Part shown: positions 17,980 to 26,120 of the stretch, in pieces
Layout: every line of letters begins with the position of its first letter
Position numbering within the stretch: the stretch's first letter is position 1
Assembly (NCBI RefSeq): GCF_009905615.1
Contig: NZ_JAAAKW010000020.1
Span: 20,104-84,103 of the forward strand
Direction: 5' to 3'
Length of the DNA: 64,000 nucleotides
Source of the DNA: Pseudomonas sp. SLFW
GTDB lineage: Bacteria; Pseudomonadota; Gammaproteobacteria; Pseudomonadales; Pseudomonadaceae
Made by a program: the position numbers and the translations under genes
The notes under the pieces: generated by a model
What the model was told of the DNA's origin: nothing
Database searches by the model: none
The model's input: the letters and a program-made list of their open reading frames with translations, nothing else

Positions 17980-19122
17980 TCAATACCCGATCCGCTTCAG
18001 GATCGATTCCATGCTTTCTTTCGACGGACGACCATAGAACTTCAGCAGTTCCGAAGCCCGGTTGGTAAAGAACCCGTCGACTCCCCGAGCGCTGATGGCC
18101 TTGAAGTCCACCGCGTCGTCCACGGTGTAGGGATGGATGATCAGCCCACGGTCATGGGCCATCTTGTTCATCCAGGGCTGCACCAAATCCATGTAGCTCT
18201 GATCGCCGCCGTTTTTCAGCGCCGCCGCAGGGCCTGTGCCAATGGCGCCATGGGCCTTAGCCCAGTCCATCCACGCCGCGAACTCTTCCTTGGATTTCAC
18301 CTGCTGCGTTGCGTAGAACGCCGCCTTGTCCTTGGCCCCGGAATCCTTGAACGCCTTGTCCGACGCCGCCGGGATATACCCGTCGCCCGTCCACAACAAC
18401 AGCACTTTTGGCGTGTCAGGCATGGCTTTCTGCAGCAGTTCCAGACTCGGCTTCTCGAACGTCTGCAAGACCACACGGCCCGGCGTATGGGCCACGTTCA
18501 CATGGCCTTTCTCCGCCGCAGGGCGTTGGCTCAGCCAGCCGCGTTGCTCCAGTTTTTTCTTCAAATCCTCTTCGACGCCGGGAAATTGCGCCGGCACCTT
18601 GGTCTCGATGTACAGCCCCGGTTTGTTCTTGCCGCCTTCGGCGATGTCGATCACTTCATCCAGCGTCAGAATCTTCAACCCCACATAGCTGGCGCGGGCG
18701 CGATCCGGATGGGCCTTGTTGAACCAGGAGCCCGCGTCCAGTCGCTTGATTTCTTCGAGGGTGAAGCTGCTCAGCGGGTCTTTCACCCGGTCCGGATAGA
18801 CCTCGGCAACGTTGGTGGTGCGCTCCAGCGTGTCGTCGTGCAAGGCAATCAGCACGCCGTCCTTGGTGCGCTGAATGTCCATCTCCAGATAATCCGCGCC
18901 CAGCTCGCGGGCCAGGGTGTACGAGGGCACCGTCTCTTCCGGTGCATTGAACGACGCGCCTCGGTGGGCGATGACCGCAGGCCACGGCACGCCGATTTTC
19001 GCGGCCAGCGCCTTGCCCGGTTCGTTGGCTGCCATGGCCGAGCCCGACGACCACATCACAGCGGTCATTGCGGTGGCCAGCACGGTCTTGGAAAGCAAGT
19101 GGGTGGAGAGCCTGTTGAGCAT
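17980..19122 (-). CDS. glpQ: Glycerophosphodiester phosphodiesterase (periplasmic)
   Basis: 380 residues. The ATG at 19122 has a good ribosome site (AAGGAATG) and starts a signal peptide ending AMA (residue ~33, before ANEPG). A longer frame to 19152 lacks such a start. The enzyme cuts glycerophosphodiesters to glycerol 3-phosphate and an alcohol. GDPD motifs are clear: IAHRGASFNAPEET, ADYLEMDIQRTKDGVLIALHDDTL, and a later Glu in GLYIETKVP. The length and insert fit the periplasmic GlpQ type, which releases glycerol phosphate from phospholipid headgroups for carbon and phosphate supply. No glpT neighbour is present. The 290-bp gap to the next gene holds nothing I can name. Confidence 0.92.
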   Translation of the reverse strand: MLNRLSTHLLSKTVLATAMTAVMWSSGSAMAANEPGKALAAKIGVPWPAVIAHRGASFNAPEETVPSYTLARELGADYLEMDIQRTKDGVLIALHDDTLERTTNVAEVYPDRVKDPLSSFTLEEIKRLDAGSWFNKAHPDRARASYVGLKILTLDEVIDIAEGGKNKPGLYIETKVPAQFPGVEEDLKKKLEQRGWLSQRPAAEKGHVNVAHTPGRVVLQTFEKPSLELLQKAMPDTPKVLLLWTGDGYIPAASDKAFKDSGAKDKAAFYATQQVKSKEEFAAWMDWAKAHGAIGTGPAAALKNGGDQSYMDLVQPWMNKMAHDRGLIIHPYTVDDAVDFKAISARGVDGFFTNRASELLKFYGRPSKESMESILKRIGY

Positions 19123-19414
19123 GTGATGACATTCCTTATGTGCATGATTCATTCATGAAGCGGCGGCAAACCGCTGCGCGTGCCAGCCTGCGTGTTAAGC
19201 GGCTGCGTGTCCGGGCGCATGGGGTCAGACCATAAACAGCCGATGAGTTGCGGGCAACCAGACTGTCGCTGCTGGAAAAAAACTGTCGTTATGGCGGATT
19301 GGCGAATGGCTGAAACCAGCACGTTTCGGCAATATGGCTCACAGTTTCATGCGCTTTCATGACGCTAAATCGTCGGGTGCATGAACGTTTCAGTGAGCGG
19401 GCGGCTCTTTTCGT

Positions 19415-20773
19415 ATGGAAACAAACACTTACACGGCACTGGTGGGCTTTGTCGACATGCTGATGGACGCCATCTGTGTGGTGGACGTCGAAGGTCGCTA
19501 CGTTTTCGCGAGTGCGGCGGCAGAGCGTATCTTCGGTTACCGGCCCGACGAACTGATCGGCCGCAAAATGATTGAGCTGGTGCACCCCGATGATCGCGAA
19601 CGCACGTTGGCAGCAGCGCGGGACATCATGGGAGGGCAGCCCAACGTCGGTTTCGAGAACCGCTACGTGCGCAAGGATGGGCGCATCGTGCACATCATGT
19701 GGTCAGCGCGTTGGTCCGAAGTCGATAACCTGCGCATCGCAGTGGCCCGCGACATCACCGAGCGCAAACGTTCCGATTCCGTGCGCTCGGCGCTGCTGAG
19801 CATTTCCGAAGCCGCTCACGTCGCCAGCGACTTGCCCGCATTGTTCAAGGACATTCACGGCGTGATCGCAGACCTGCTGCCCGCACGCAATTTCTATGTC
19901 GCCTTGCGGGACAAATACAGCGGCCTGGTGAATTTTCCCTACTACGTTGACGAGCTTGATCCGACGCTTCAGCAGCCGGTGGCTGACGCCCTGGCCTCCG
20001 AAGTGGTCGGCACCGGGCGGCCGCTGCTGCTGGCGCCTGTACTCGTCGATGCTGATCCGGTCATTCCGACGCCTGAGCATCTCCGGAAACTGCTCGGTGG
20101 CGACGGCCTGTCGTGGCTCGCCACCCCATTGGAAACCCAGCACTGCATCATCGGTGCGCTGTTGGTCAAGAGCCATCCGGACTGCCCGCATTACGGCGAG
20201 CGGGATCAGGAACTGTTGCAGTTCGTCTGCACCCAAGTGGCGGCGGCCATCGAGCGCAAACAGCTGTATGACCGCCTGAAAAGCATGGCCCAGTACGACC
20301 AACTGACCCAATTGCCCAACCGCATGCTCTTGCAAGAGCGTCTGCAACAATCCCTGGAACGGGCAAAACGCAGCGCTGGACGACTGGCGCTGCTCTACCT
20401 CGACCTCGACAAGTTCAAGCAGGTCAACGACACCCTGGGCCACGCGGCGGGAGACCTTCTGCTTCAGGAAGTCGCCCATCGCCTCAAGCTGTGCGTGCGC
20501 GAAACCGACACCGTCGCGCGAATCGGCGGCGACGAGTTCGTCATCCTGCTCGACCGCGTCAACCATCCGGACGACTCCGCGAAAGTCGCGGAAAAAATCT
20601 GCAGGACCCTCAACGTCCCCATGGTCCTCAAAGGCAACGACTGGCAAATCCTGCCCAGCATCGGCATCGCCAACTACCCGGAAAACGCCACCGACCTGAC
20701 GCAACTCTTCCGCCATGCGGATGAAGCGATGTATTGCGCGAAGAAGGGTGGGGGGAATCGATTTCAGGGGTGA
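19415..20773 (+). CDS. Diguanylate cyclase with PAS and GAF sensor domains
   Basis: 452 residues. A PAS domain is at about residues 8-118 (DAICVVDVEGRYVFASAAAERIFGY, then a PAC segment ending ARDITERKR). A GAF domain is at about 130-278 (LPARNFYVALRDK, LLVKSHPDCPHY). The C-terminal GGDEF domain begins near 288 (YDQLTQLPNR). The active-site motif GGDEF is intact at 371-375. The product-inhibition I-site RETD sits exactly five residues before it, so the enzyme should make c-di-GMP with feedback control. There are no membrane helices, so it senses a cytosolic or diffusible signal. No EAL domain. c-di-GMP usually promotes exopolysaccharide, but no direct link to the EPS operon is shown. Confidence 0.93.
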   Translation: METNTYTALVGFVDMLMDAICVVDVEGRYVFASAAAERIFGYRPDELIGRKMIELVHPDDRERTLAAARDIMGGQPNVGFENRYVRKDGRIVHIMWSARWSEVDNLRIAVARDITERKRSDSVRSALLSISEAAHVASDLPALFKDIHGVIADLLPARNFYVALRDKYSGLVNFPYYVDELDPTLQQPVADALASEVVGTGRPLLLAPVLVDADPVIPTPEHLRKLLGGDGLSWLATPLETQHCIIGALLVKSHPDCPHYGERDQELLQFVCTQVAAAIERKQLYDRLKSMAQYDQLTQLPNRMLLQERLQQSLERAKRSAGRLALLYLDLDKFKQVNDTLGHAAGDLLLQEVAHRLKLCVRETDTVARIGGDEFVILLDRVNHPDDSAKVAEKICRTLNVPMVLKGNDWQILPSIGIANYPENATDLTQLFRHADEAMYCAKKGGGNRFQG

Positions 20774-20831
20774 AAACCGCTCTAACTCGCGCTACTGTCT
20801 GTCCCATCGAATTTTCCGCGACGGAGTGATG

Positions 20832-21764
20832 ATGAAGACGGTGCTGGTGTTGGTCGAGAGCGTGAACGAGTACTTACCGATCTTGGAAGAGCAGGGGTTT
20901 CGGCTGATCCTGGCGCCGACCCCGGCCATGCGGGCGGAGGCGGTGGCGACGCGGGGCAGCGAGATCGACGCAGTGCTGACCCGTGGGCCATTGGGATTCA
21001 CGGCGGCCGAGATGGCGGCGTTGCCGAAGTTGGGGATCATCTGTGTGATCGGCGCCGGTTACGAGCAGGTGGACCTGCCTGCTGCAGAAGCGCGAGGCAT
21101 CGTGGTGACCAATGGGGCGGGAGTGAATGCGCCGACCGTTGCAGACCATACGATGGCGTTGCTGTTGTCGCTGGTGCGTGACATTCCCCAGGCCGATGCG
21201 TCGGTGCGGCGCAGCGAGTGGCGCAAGGTCACGCGGCCTTCGTTCGCCAACAAGCGCCTCGGTATTCTGGGGCTGGGTTCGGTGGGTATGGCGATCGCCA
21301 AGCGTGCGCTGGGTTTCGACATGCAGGTGAGTTACCACAGCCGTTCGCCTCGGGCCGGTGTGGGTTTCACCTATTGCGCCACGCCGCTGGCACTGGCGGC
21401 TGAATCCGATTTTCTGATCGTGGCGACGCCGGGCGGCAGCGGCACGCGTCACCTGATCGACCGCGCCGCTATCGAGGCGCTGGGGGCGGAAGGTTTCCTC
21501 ATCAATATTGCCCGGGCCAGTGTCGTGGACACTGCAGCGCTGGTCGACGCGTTGCAGCACGGGCGTCTGGCAGGTGCAGGTCTGGACGTGTTCGACGACG
21601 AGCCGCAGGTACCGGATGTCTTGAAAAGCTTGAACAATGTCGTGTTGACGCCCCACGTCGGCGGTTTGTCGCCGGAAGCCTCGCGGGGCACGGTACAGAT
21701 GGTCGCGGACAACCTGCTGGCGTTTTATGCGGGCAAGCCGGTGCTGACGCCTGTGCACAGTTGA
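20832..21764 (+). CDS. D-2-hydroxyacid dehydrogenase
   Basis: 310 residues. Two ATGs occur at 20829 and 20832; the second is better spaced from the GGAG at 20823. It is an NAD(P)-linked dehydrogenase that interconverts a 2-ketoacid and a D-2-hydroxyacid. The Rossmann motif is LGILGLGSVGMAIAKRA. The catalytic residues are R (NIARASVVD), E (FDDEPQVP) and H (LTPHVGGLS). It is closest in style to glyoxylate/hydroxypyruvate/2-ketogluconate reductases. It leads a three-gene run (with an SDR and a FAH-family hydrolase), so it likely acts on an intermediate of the same catabolic path. Confidence 0.88.
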   Translation: MKTVLVLVESVNEYLPILEEQGFRLILAPTPAMRAEAVATRGSEIDAVLTRGPLGFTAAEMAALPKLGIICVIGAGYEQVDLPAAEARGIVVTNGAGVNAPTVADHTMALLLSLVRDIPQADASVRRSEWRKVTRPSFANKRLGILGLGSVGMAIAKRALGFDMQVSYHSRSPRAGVGFTYCATPLALAAESDFLIVATPGGSGTRHLIDRAAIEALGAEGFLINIARASVVDTAALVDALQHGRLAGAGLDVFDDEPQVPDVLKSLNNVVLTPHVGGLSPEASRGTVQMVADNLLAFYAGKPVLTPVHS

Positions 21765-21815
21765 ATCCCCGAACGCATCGATTTCATTCTTCCAACAACA
21801 AATAGGGAACCCCTC

Positions 21816-22580
21816 ATGTCTTCATCGTCTGCCTTGAAAGTCGCACTGGTCACCGGTGCAGGAAGCGGCATTGGCCGTGCCGTGGCGCTGCAATGGCTCA
21901 AAGACGGCTACGCCGTGGTGCTGGCCGGGCGTCGCCTGGAACCGCTGACTGAGCTGGCCGAACAGGCGAAAGCGGCGGGTCAGCAGGCGCTGGCAGTGTC
22001 TACCGATGTGCGGGATGCGGCGAGTGTCGAGGCGCTTTTTGCCACGATTGAAAAAACGTACGGGCGTCTGGATGTGTCGTTCAACAACGCAGGCATCGGC
22101 GCACCGGCGGTGCCGATGGATGAGTTGTCGGTGGAGCAATGGAAGAACGTGATCGACACCAACGTCACCGGGATGTTCTTGTGCGTGCGCGGCGCGTTCG
22201 GTCTGATGCGTCGTCAGGTGCCGCAAGGTGGGCGGATCATCAACAACGGCTCGATCTCAGCGCATACGCCACGGCTGTTCAGCTCGCCGTACACCTCCAG
22301 CAAGCATGCGGTGCTGGGCCTGACCAAAAGCACCTCGCTGGACGGTCGGCAGTACAACATCGCCTGCGGCCAGATCGACATTGGTAACGCGTTGACGGAG
22401 ATGACCGACCGCATGACCAAAGGCGTCTTGCAGCCCAACGGTGAGTTGCAGGTGGAGCCGACGATGAACGTGCAGCACGTGGCCGATGCCGTGAGCTACA
22501 TGGCCGCGCTGCCGCTGTCGGCGAACGTGCTGAACATGACGGTGATGGCGAACAGCATGCCGTTTGTGGGACGTGGGTGA
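21816..22580 (+). CDS. SDR-family oxidoreductase
   Basis: 254 residues, a classical short-chain dehydrogenase. It shows the nucleotide motif TGAGSGIG near residue 14, the structural NNAG, catalytic Ser in NNGSISAH and the Tyr-Lys pair Y159-K163 (YTSSK). RR in AGRRLEP suggests a possible NADP preference, not certain. It lies 51 bp after the hydroxyacid dehydrogenase and 111 bp before a FAH-family hydrolase. In non-phosphorylative sugar-acid pathways an SDR makes a 2,4-diketo acid that a FAH-family enzyme then cleaves; the pairing here fits that pattern but the substrate is not known. Confidence 0.9.
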   Translation: MSSSSALKVALVTGAGSGIGRAVALQWLKDGYAVVLAGRRLEPLTELAEQAKAAGQQALAVSTDVRDAASVEALFATIEKTYGRLDVSFNNAGIGAPAVPMDELSVEQWKNVIDTNVTGMFLCVRGAFGLMRRQVPQGGRIINNGSISAHTPRLFSSPYTSSKHAVLGLTKSTSLDGRQYNIACGQIDIGNALTEMTDRMTKGVLQPNGELQVEPTMNVQHVADAVSYMAALPLSANVLNMTVMANSMPFVGRG

Positions 22581-22691
22581 ATTAGATTGCATTGCTCCGT
22601 CCAAAACCTCCGGGGATCTGTCCAACCCGGCCTGCCGCCGAATCCGCACACTGTGTCCCTGTCGAGCTAACTTTCAATCGAGGACATGACC

Positions 22692-23381
22692 ATGAGCGAA
22701 TTCGTCATTGCACCCGTCGCCACGCCGTCGCTGGCCGTGGCCGGGACTTCTGCCCGTTTCCCGATCCGTCGCGTGTTCTGCGTCGGTCGGAATTATTCCG
22801 AGCACGCCCGTGAAATGGGCCACGACCCTGATCGCGAGCCACCGTTCTTCTTCGCCAAGCCTGCTGATGCTGTGGTCCCGGCCGAAGGCACGATCCCGTA
22901 CCCACCGCTGACCCAGGACCTGCACCACGAAATCGAATTGGTGGTCGCGATTGGCAAGGATGGCGTGAACATCGACGCTGAAGACGCCCTGAGCCACGTC
23001 TGGGGTTACGGCGTCGGCCTGGACCTGACCCGCCGTGACTTGCAGGCGCAGGCCAAGAAAATGGGCCGTCCGTGGGAATGGGCCAAGGCGTTCGACGCGT
23101 CCGCCCCGGCCACTGCGCTATTGCCGGTGAGCAAGGTTGGTCATCCAGACAGCGGTTCCATCTGGCTGGACGTGAACGGCGAACCTCGCCAGCGTGGCGA
23201 CCTGGCGGACCAGATCTGGGCCGTCAAAGACGTGATCGCCTACCTGTCGCAATCGGTCGGCGTCAAAGCGGGCGATTTGATCTACACCGGCACGCCAGCG
23301 GGCGTCGGCGCGCTGCAACGGGGTGACGTGGTCACCGCAGGCATCGAAGGTTTGGCCGAACTCACCGTCACCATCGGATAA
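22692..23381 (+). CDS. Fumarylacetoacetate hydrolase-family acylpyruvase (fumarylpyruvate hydrolase-like)
   Basis: 229 residues. The ATG at 22692 is 7 bases after AGGA; the ATG at 22686 is too close to it. The FAH fold is clear: FCVGRNYSEHAREMG, then the metal ligands in HHEIELVVAIG (E, E) and WGYGVGLDLTRRDLQ (D). The short single-domain form and the phrase REPPFFFAKPADAV resemble NagK-type fumarylpyruvate hydrolases, which cut a 2,4-diketo acid into pyruvate and a carboxylic acid. There is no gentisate dioxygenase here, so another diketo acid from the neighbouring dehydrogenases is more likely. Confidence 0.88.
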   Translation: MSEFVIAPVATPSLAVAGTSARFPIRRVFCVGRNYSEHAREMGHDPDREPPFFFAKPADAVVPAEGTIPYPPLTQDLHHEIELVVAIGKDGVNIDAEDALSHVWGYGVGLDLTRRDLQAQAKKMGRPWEWAKAFDASAPATALLPVSKVGHPDSGSIWLDVNGEPRQRGDLADQIWAVKDVIAYLSQSVGVKAGDLIYTGTPAGVGALQRGDVVTAGIEGLAELTVTIG

Positions 23382-23387
23382 GCCGCG

Positions 23388-23510
23388 AGCGTCGAGCGTC
23401 GAGCGTCGAGCGGCAAGCTGCAAGCTGCAAGAGAAAAGCCTGTGCGCGTTGGCTTCACGCTCGCAGCTTTTAGCTTGCAGCTCGCCGCTCAAAACTTGTA
23501 GCTTGAGCCT
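23388..23510. repeat. Heptad-type tandem and inverted repeat
   Basis: GAGCGTC-type units are repeated three times, then AAGCTGC twice. About 60 bases later comes an inverted counterpart (TAGCTTGCAGCTCGCCGC). A similar AAGCTTCAAGCTCGAAGCT block lies at 40392-40413. This AAGCTGCAAG repeat style recurs in Pseudomonas intergenic DNA. It separates the FAH-family gene from the AraC regulator. Confidence 0.65.
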
Positions 23511-23530
23511 TTTTTCCGGGCTTCATTTCG

Positions 23531-24442
23531 ATGGCGAACACCCCCCGCATTCAGACCTACGGCATGCAACAGCGCAGCGACCGCATGGATTTTTACATTC
23601 GTGACAAGTCCGCTCGCCCGGCGCTGACGTCGCCCCATCGTCACGAATACTTTCAGATCCAGATCAACCTCGGCGGCGACACCGTGCAACATATCGGTGG
23701 CGCGATCCGGCCGTTCCCGCGCAACACCCTGGCGTTCATCCTGCCCCATCGTCTGCACGTGATTCCGCATCCCGAAGACGGCAACTTCGTGCTGATCAAT
23801 TTCTCTCAGGAATTCCTGCTGCAACGTCTGCACTGCGACCCGATGGACCTTGAAGACGTGCCGCTGACCGAGGCACCTGAACTGGCGCCATTCCGGTTTC
23901 AGGAGCACCTGGATTTCATCCTCGACGACACACAGTTCGCCGAGGTGACGACGTTGCTCATGCAGATGCGCGAAGCCGATCAGACGAGGAAACTGGGTTC
24001 GGGGTCGGTGTTGCGGGGGTATCTGCTGCAGTTGATAGGCGAGGTCTGCAACCTGTTCGAGGCCGAGTTGCTGGCGCTGTCGGCGAACAAGGCCGAGCGA
24101 AGAGGGCGGCGTGATGCGATGGGGCGGGTGATGGATTACATTCGCGATCACATTGCCGATCCGGCGATGACCCTGACCGACGCAGCGGCTGCGGCGTTTC
24201 TTTCGCCCAACTACCTGACCCACCTGCTGCGCAAGGAAACCGGCAGCACGTTTTCCGAGCTGGTGCTGGAGCGGCGCATGCGTCTGGCCCGTACGCATTT
24301 GATGAACAGCAACAAACCCCTGAGCCACATTGCCGAGATTTGCGGGTTTGCCGATGAGGCGTATTTCTCGCGGCGGTTTCGCAAGGCCCATGGTGTCCCG
24401 CCGGGGCAGTTCCGGCGGGAGCACAATGGATTGTCGGCGTAG
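23531..24442 (+). CDS. AraC-family transcriptional regulator
   Basis: 303 residues. An N-terminal cupin sensor is at about residues 30-110 (SPHRHEYFQIQINLGG, with the His-rich strand). The C-terminal double helix-turn-helix spans the last ~100 residues: MTLTDAAAAAFLSPNYLTHL for the first HTH, and LSHIAEICGFADEAYFSRRF for the second, the classical AraC signature. It lies between a plus-strand enzyme run and the convergent GntP/HisD-like operon, so it probably controls one of them. The effector is unknown. Confidence 0.92.
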   Translation: MANTPRIQTYGMQQRSDRMDFYIRDKSARPALTSPHRHEYFQIQINLGGDTVQHIGGAIRPFPRNTLAFILPHRLHVIPHPEDGNFVLINFSQEFLLQRLHCDPMDLEDVPLTEAPELAPFRFQEHLDFILDDTQFAEVTTLLMQMREADQTRKLGSGSVLRGYLLQLIGEVCNLFEAELLALSANKAERRGRRDAMGRVMDYIRDHIADPAMTLTDAAAAAFLSPNYLTHLLRKETGSTFSELVLERRMRLARTHLMNSNKPLSHIAEICGFADEAYFSRRFRKAHGVPPGQFRREHNGLSA

Positions 24443-24450
24443 CGCGGATT

Positions 24451-24541
24451 CTGTAGGAGCGAATTCATTCGCGAAGCGGCCGTGCAGCCCATGCACCTTT
24501 ATCGGCTGTGCCATTTTTCGCGAATGAATTCGCTCCCACAG
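24451..24541. repeat. REPIN, GAATTCATTCGCGAA class
   Basis: Arms CTGTAGGAGCGAATTCATTC and GAATGAATTCGCTCCCACAG face each other between the convergent AraC and GntP genes, starting 8 bp after the AraC stop. Confidence 0.9.
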
Positions 24542-24581
24542 AGATCGGGGATCGCCGCTGGAACCGGGGCGGTCCCTTGGA

Positions 24582-25973
24582 TCAAACCAACCCTGTCGCG
24601 TAATACACGCCAATCACGAAGAACGCCGCCAGCACTTTGAAAATGGTCATGCCGAAGATGTCCTTGTAGGCCTCGCGGTGGGTCAGGCCGGTGACCGCGA
24701 GCAGGGTGATGACCGCGCCGTTGTGCGGCAGGGTGTCCATACCCCCGGCGGCCATCGAGGCAACGCGGTGCATCACTTCCATCGGGATGTGCGCGGCATT
24801 GGCGGCGGCAATGAAGGTGTCCGACATGGCCGCGAGCGCGATGCTCATCCCTCCGGAAGACGAACCGGTGATCCCCGCCAGAATGTTGATGGTGATTGCC
24901 TGATTCAACAGCGGGTTGGGGATTGCCTTCAGCCCGTCGACCACCACCAGAAACCCCGGCAACGCCGCGATCACCGCGCCAAAACCGTATTCCGATGCCG
25001 TGTTCAACGTCGCCAGCATTGCGCCGCCCACGGCCGTCTTGCTCCCATCGGCCAGTTTGCTGGCGACAGTGCGAAAGGAGAACACCAGCACGGTAATGAT
25101 GCCCACGAGCAACGCCGCCTGCACCGCCCAGATCGCGGTCAGCTTGGCGACGTCGGTCTGGATCGGCGCCTTGAGGCCCGGCAGGTGAATACCGTACGAA
25201 CCGCCGTACCAGCCCGGAATCCATTTCGTGAACAGCAGGTTCATGACGCCCACGAGGATCAGCGGCAGCAGGGCGATCAGCGGGTGGGGCAGTTTGATCT
25301 GCTCCGGGGTTTCCGGCTCATTGCGCAGGTTGGTCCCGTAACCCTCACCGGCCCGGGCGGCCTTACGACGCTGGTATTCCAGATAGACGATGCCGCAGAC
25401 CAACACGAACAGCGAACCCAACACGCCCAGCCACGGTGCGGCCCAGGAGTTGGTGCCAAAGAAGGTCGTCGGAATGATGTTCTGGATTTGCGGGGTGCCG
25501 GGCATGGCGTCCATGGTGAAGGTGAACGCACCCAGCGCGATGGTCGCGGGCATCAGGCGCTTCGGGATATTGCCCTGGCGGAACATCTCGGCCGCGAACG
25601 GGTAGACCGCGAAGACCACCACAAACAGCGACACACCGCCGTAGGTGAGCAAGGCGCAGACCAGCACGATCACCAGAATCACCTGGCTGCTCCCCAGCAA
25701 CCCGATGACTGCCTGGACAATAGCGCGGGAAAAACCCGACAGTTCGATCAGCTTGCCGAACACCGCGCCGAGGAGAAAGACCGGAAAGTACAGCTTGATA
25801 AAGCCGACCATCTTGTCCATGAACAGGTCACTGAACACCGGCGCCACGGCGGTCGGATCGGTCAGCAGCACAGCGCCAAGGGCGGCCAGTGGGGCGAAGA
25901 TAATAACGCTGTAACCCCGATACGCAGCCAGCATCAGAACGCACAACGCCAGAACGGCGATGACAACACTCAT
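24582..25973 (-). CDS. GntP-family sugar-acid permease
   Basis: 463 residues and about 12-14 membrane helices, the full GntP/CitMHS-like form. Family stretches include VCALLTYGGVSLFVVVFAVYPFA, GSSSGGMSIALAAM and SMAAGGMDTLPHNGAV. GntP carriers bring gluconate or related hydroxyacids into the cell with protons. It is the second gene of a minus-strand pair with the HisD-family dehydrogenase 147 bp upstream, so the imported compound or a relative is probably oxidised by that enzyme. The second GntP carrier in the window (36702) is only distantly similar, which argues for a different substrate. Confidence 0.9.
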   Translation of the reverse strand: MSVVIAVLALCVLMLAAYRGYSVIIFAPLAALGAVLLTDPTAVAPVFSDLFMDKMVGFIKLYFPVFLLGAVFGKLIELSGFSRAIVQAVIGLLGSSQVILVIVLVCALLTYGGVSLFVVVFAVYPFAAEMFRQGNIPKRLMPATIALGAFTFTMDAMPGTPQIQNIIPTTFFGTNSWAAPWLGVLGSLFVLVCGIVYLEYQRRKAARAGEGYGTNLRNEPETPEQIKLPHPLIALLPLILVGVMNLLFTKWIPGWYGGSYGIHLPGLKAPIQTDVAKLTAIWAVQAALLVGIITVLVFSFRTVASKLADGSKTAVGGAMLATLNTASEYGFGAVIAALPGFLVVVDGLKAIPNPLLNQAITINILAGITGSSSGGMSIALAAMSDTFIAAANAAHIPMEVMHRVASMAAGGMDTLPHNGAVITLLAVTGLTHREAYKDIFGMTIFKVLAAFFVIGVYYATGLV

Positions 25974-26064
25974 GAGTCAATCCTTAAAAGCGGCACAGCG
26001 AACCGCCACCCGGCCTGGACAGGCGAGGTGTGGTCCGCAGTGGATGTGATTGTTTTTATTGTTC

Positions 26065-26092
26065 AGGCGAGCGGTCGTGCGCTCGCCTTTTT
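26065..26092 (+). terminator. Plus-oriented intrinsic terminator inside a minus-strand operon
   Basis: AGGCGAGC and GCTCGCCT are perfect 8-base arms around an 8-base loop, followed by TTTTT on the plus strand. Read on the minus strand it lacks a U tract. It lies between the HisD-like and GntP genes, which both run on the minus strand, so it would stop antisense transcription or end an unannotated plus-strand RNA. Confidence 0.65.
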
Positions 26093-26120
26093 CCGCAAAA
26101 AGCCAACTGGAGCGTGACGC

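Noticed and set aside
24678..26117. Plus-strand open frame of 479 codons opposite the GntP gene
   Set aside because: Shadow of the GntP permease; the product is rich in Arg, Gln, His and Asp with no domain. The plus-strand terminator at 26065 lies within it, so it is not a credible gene.
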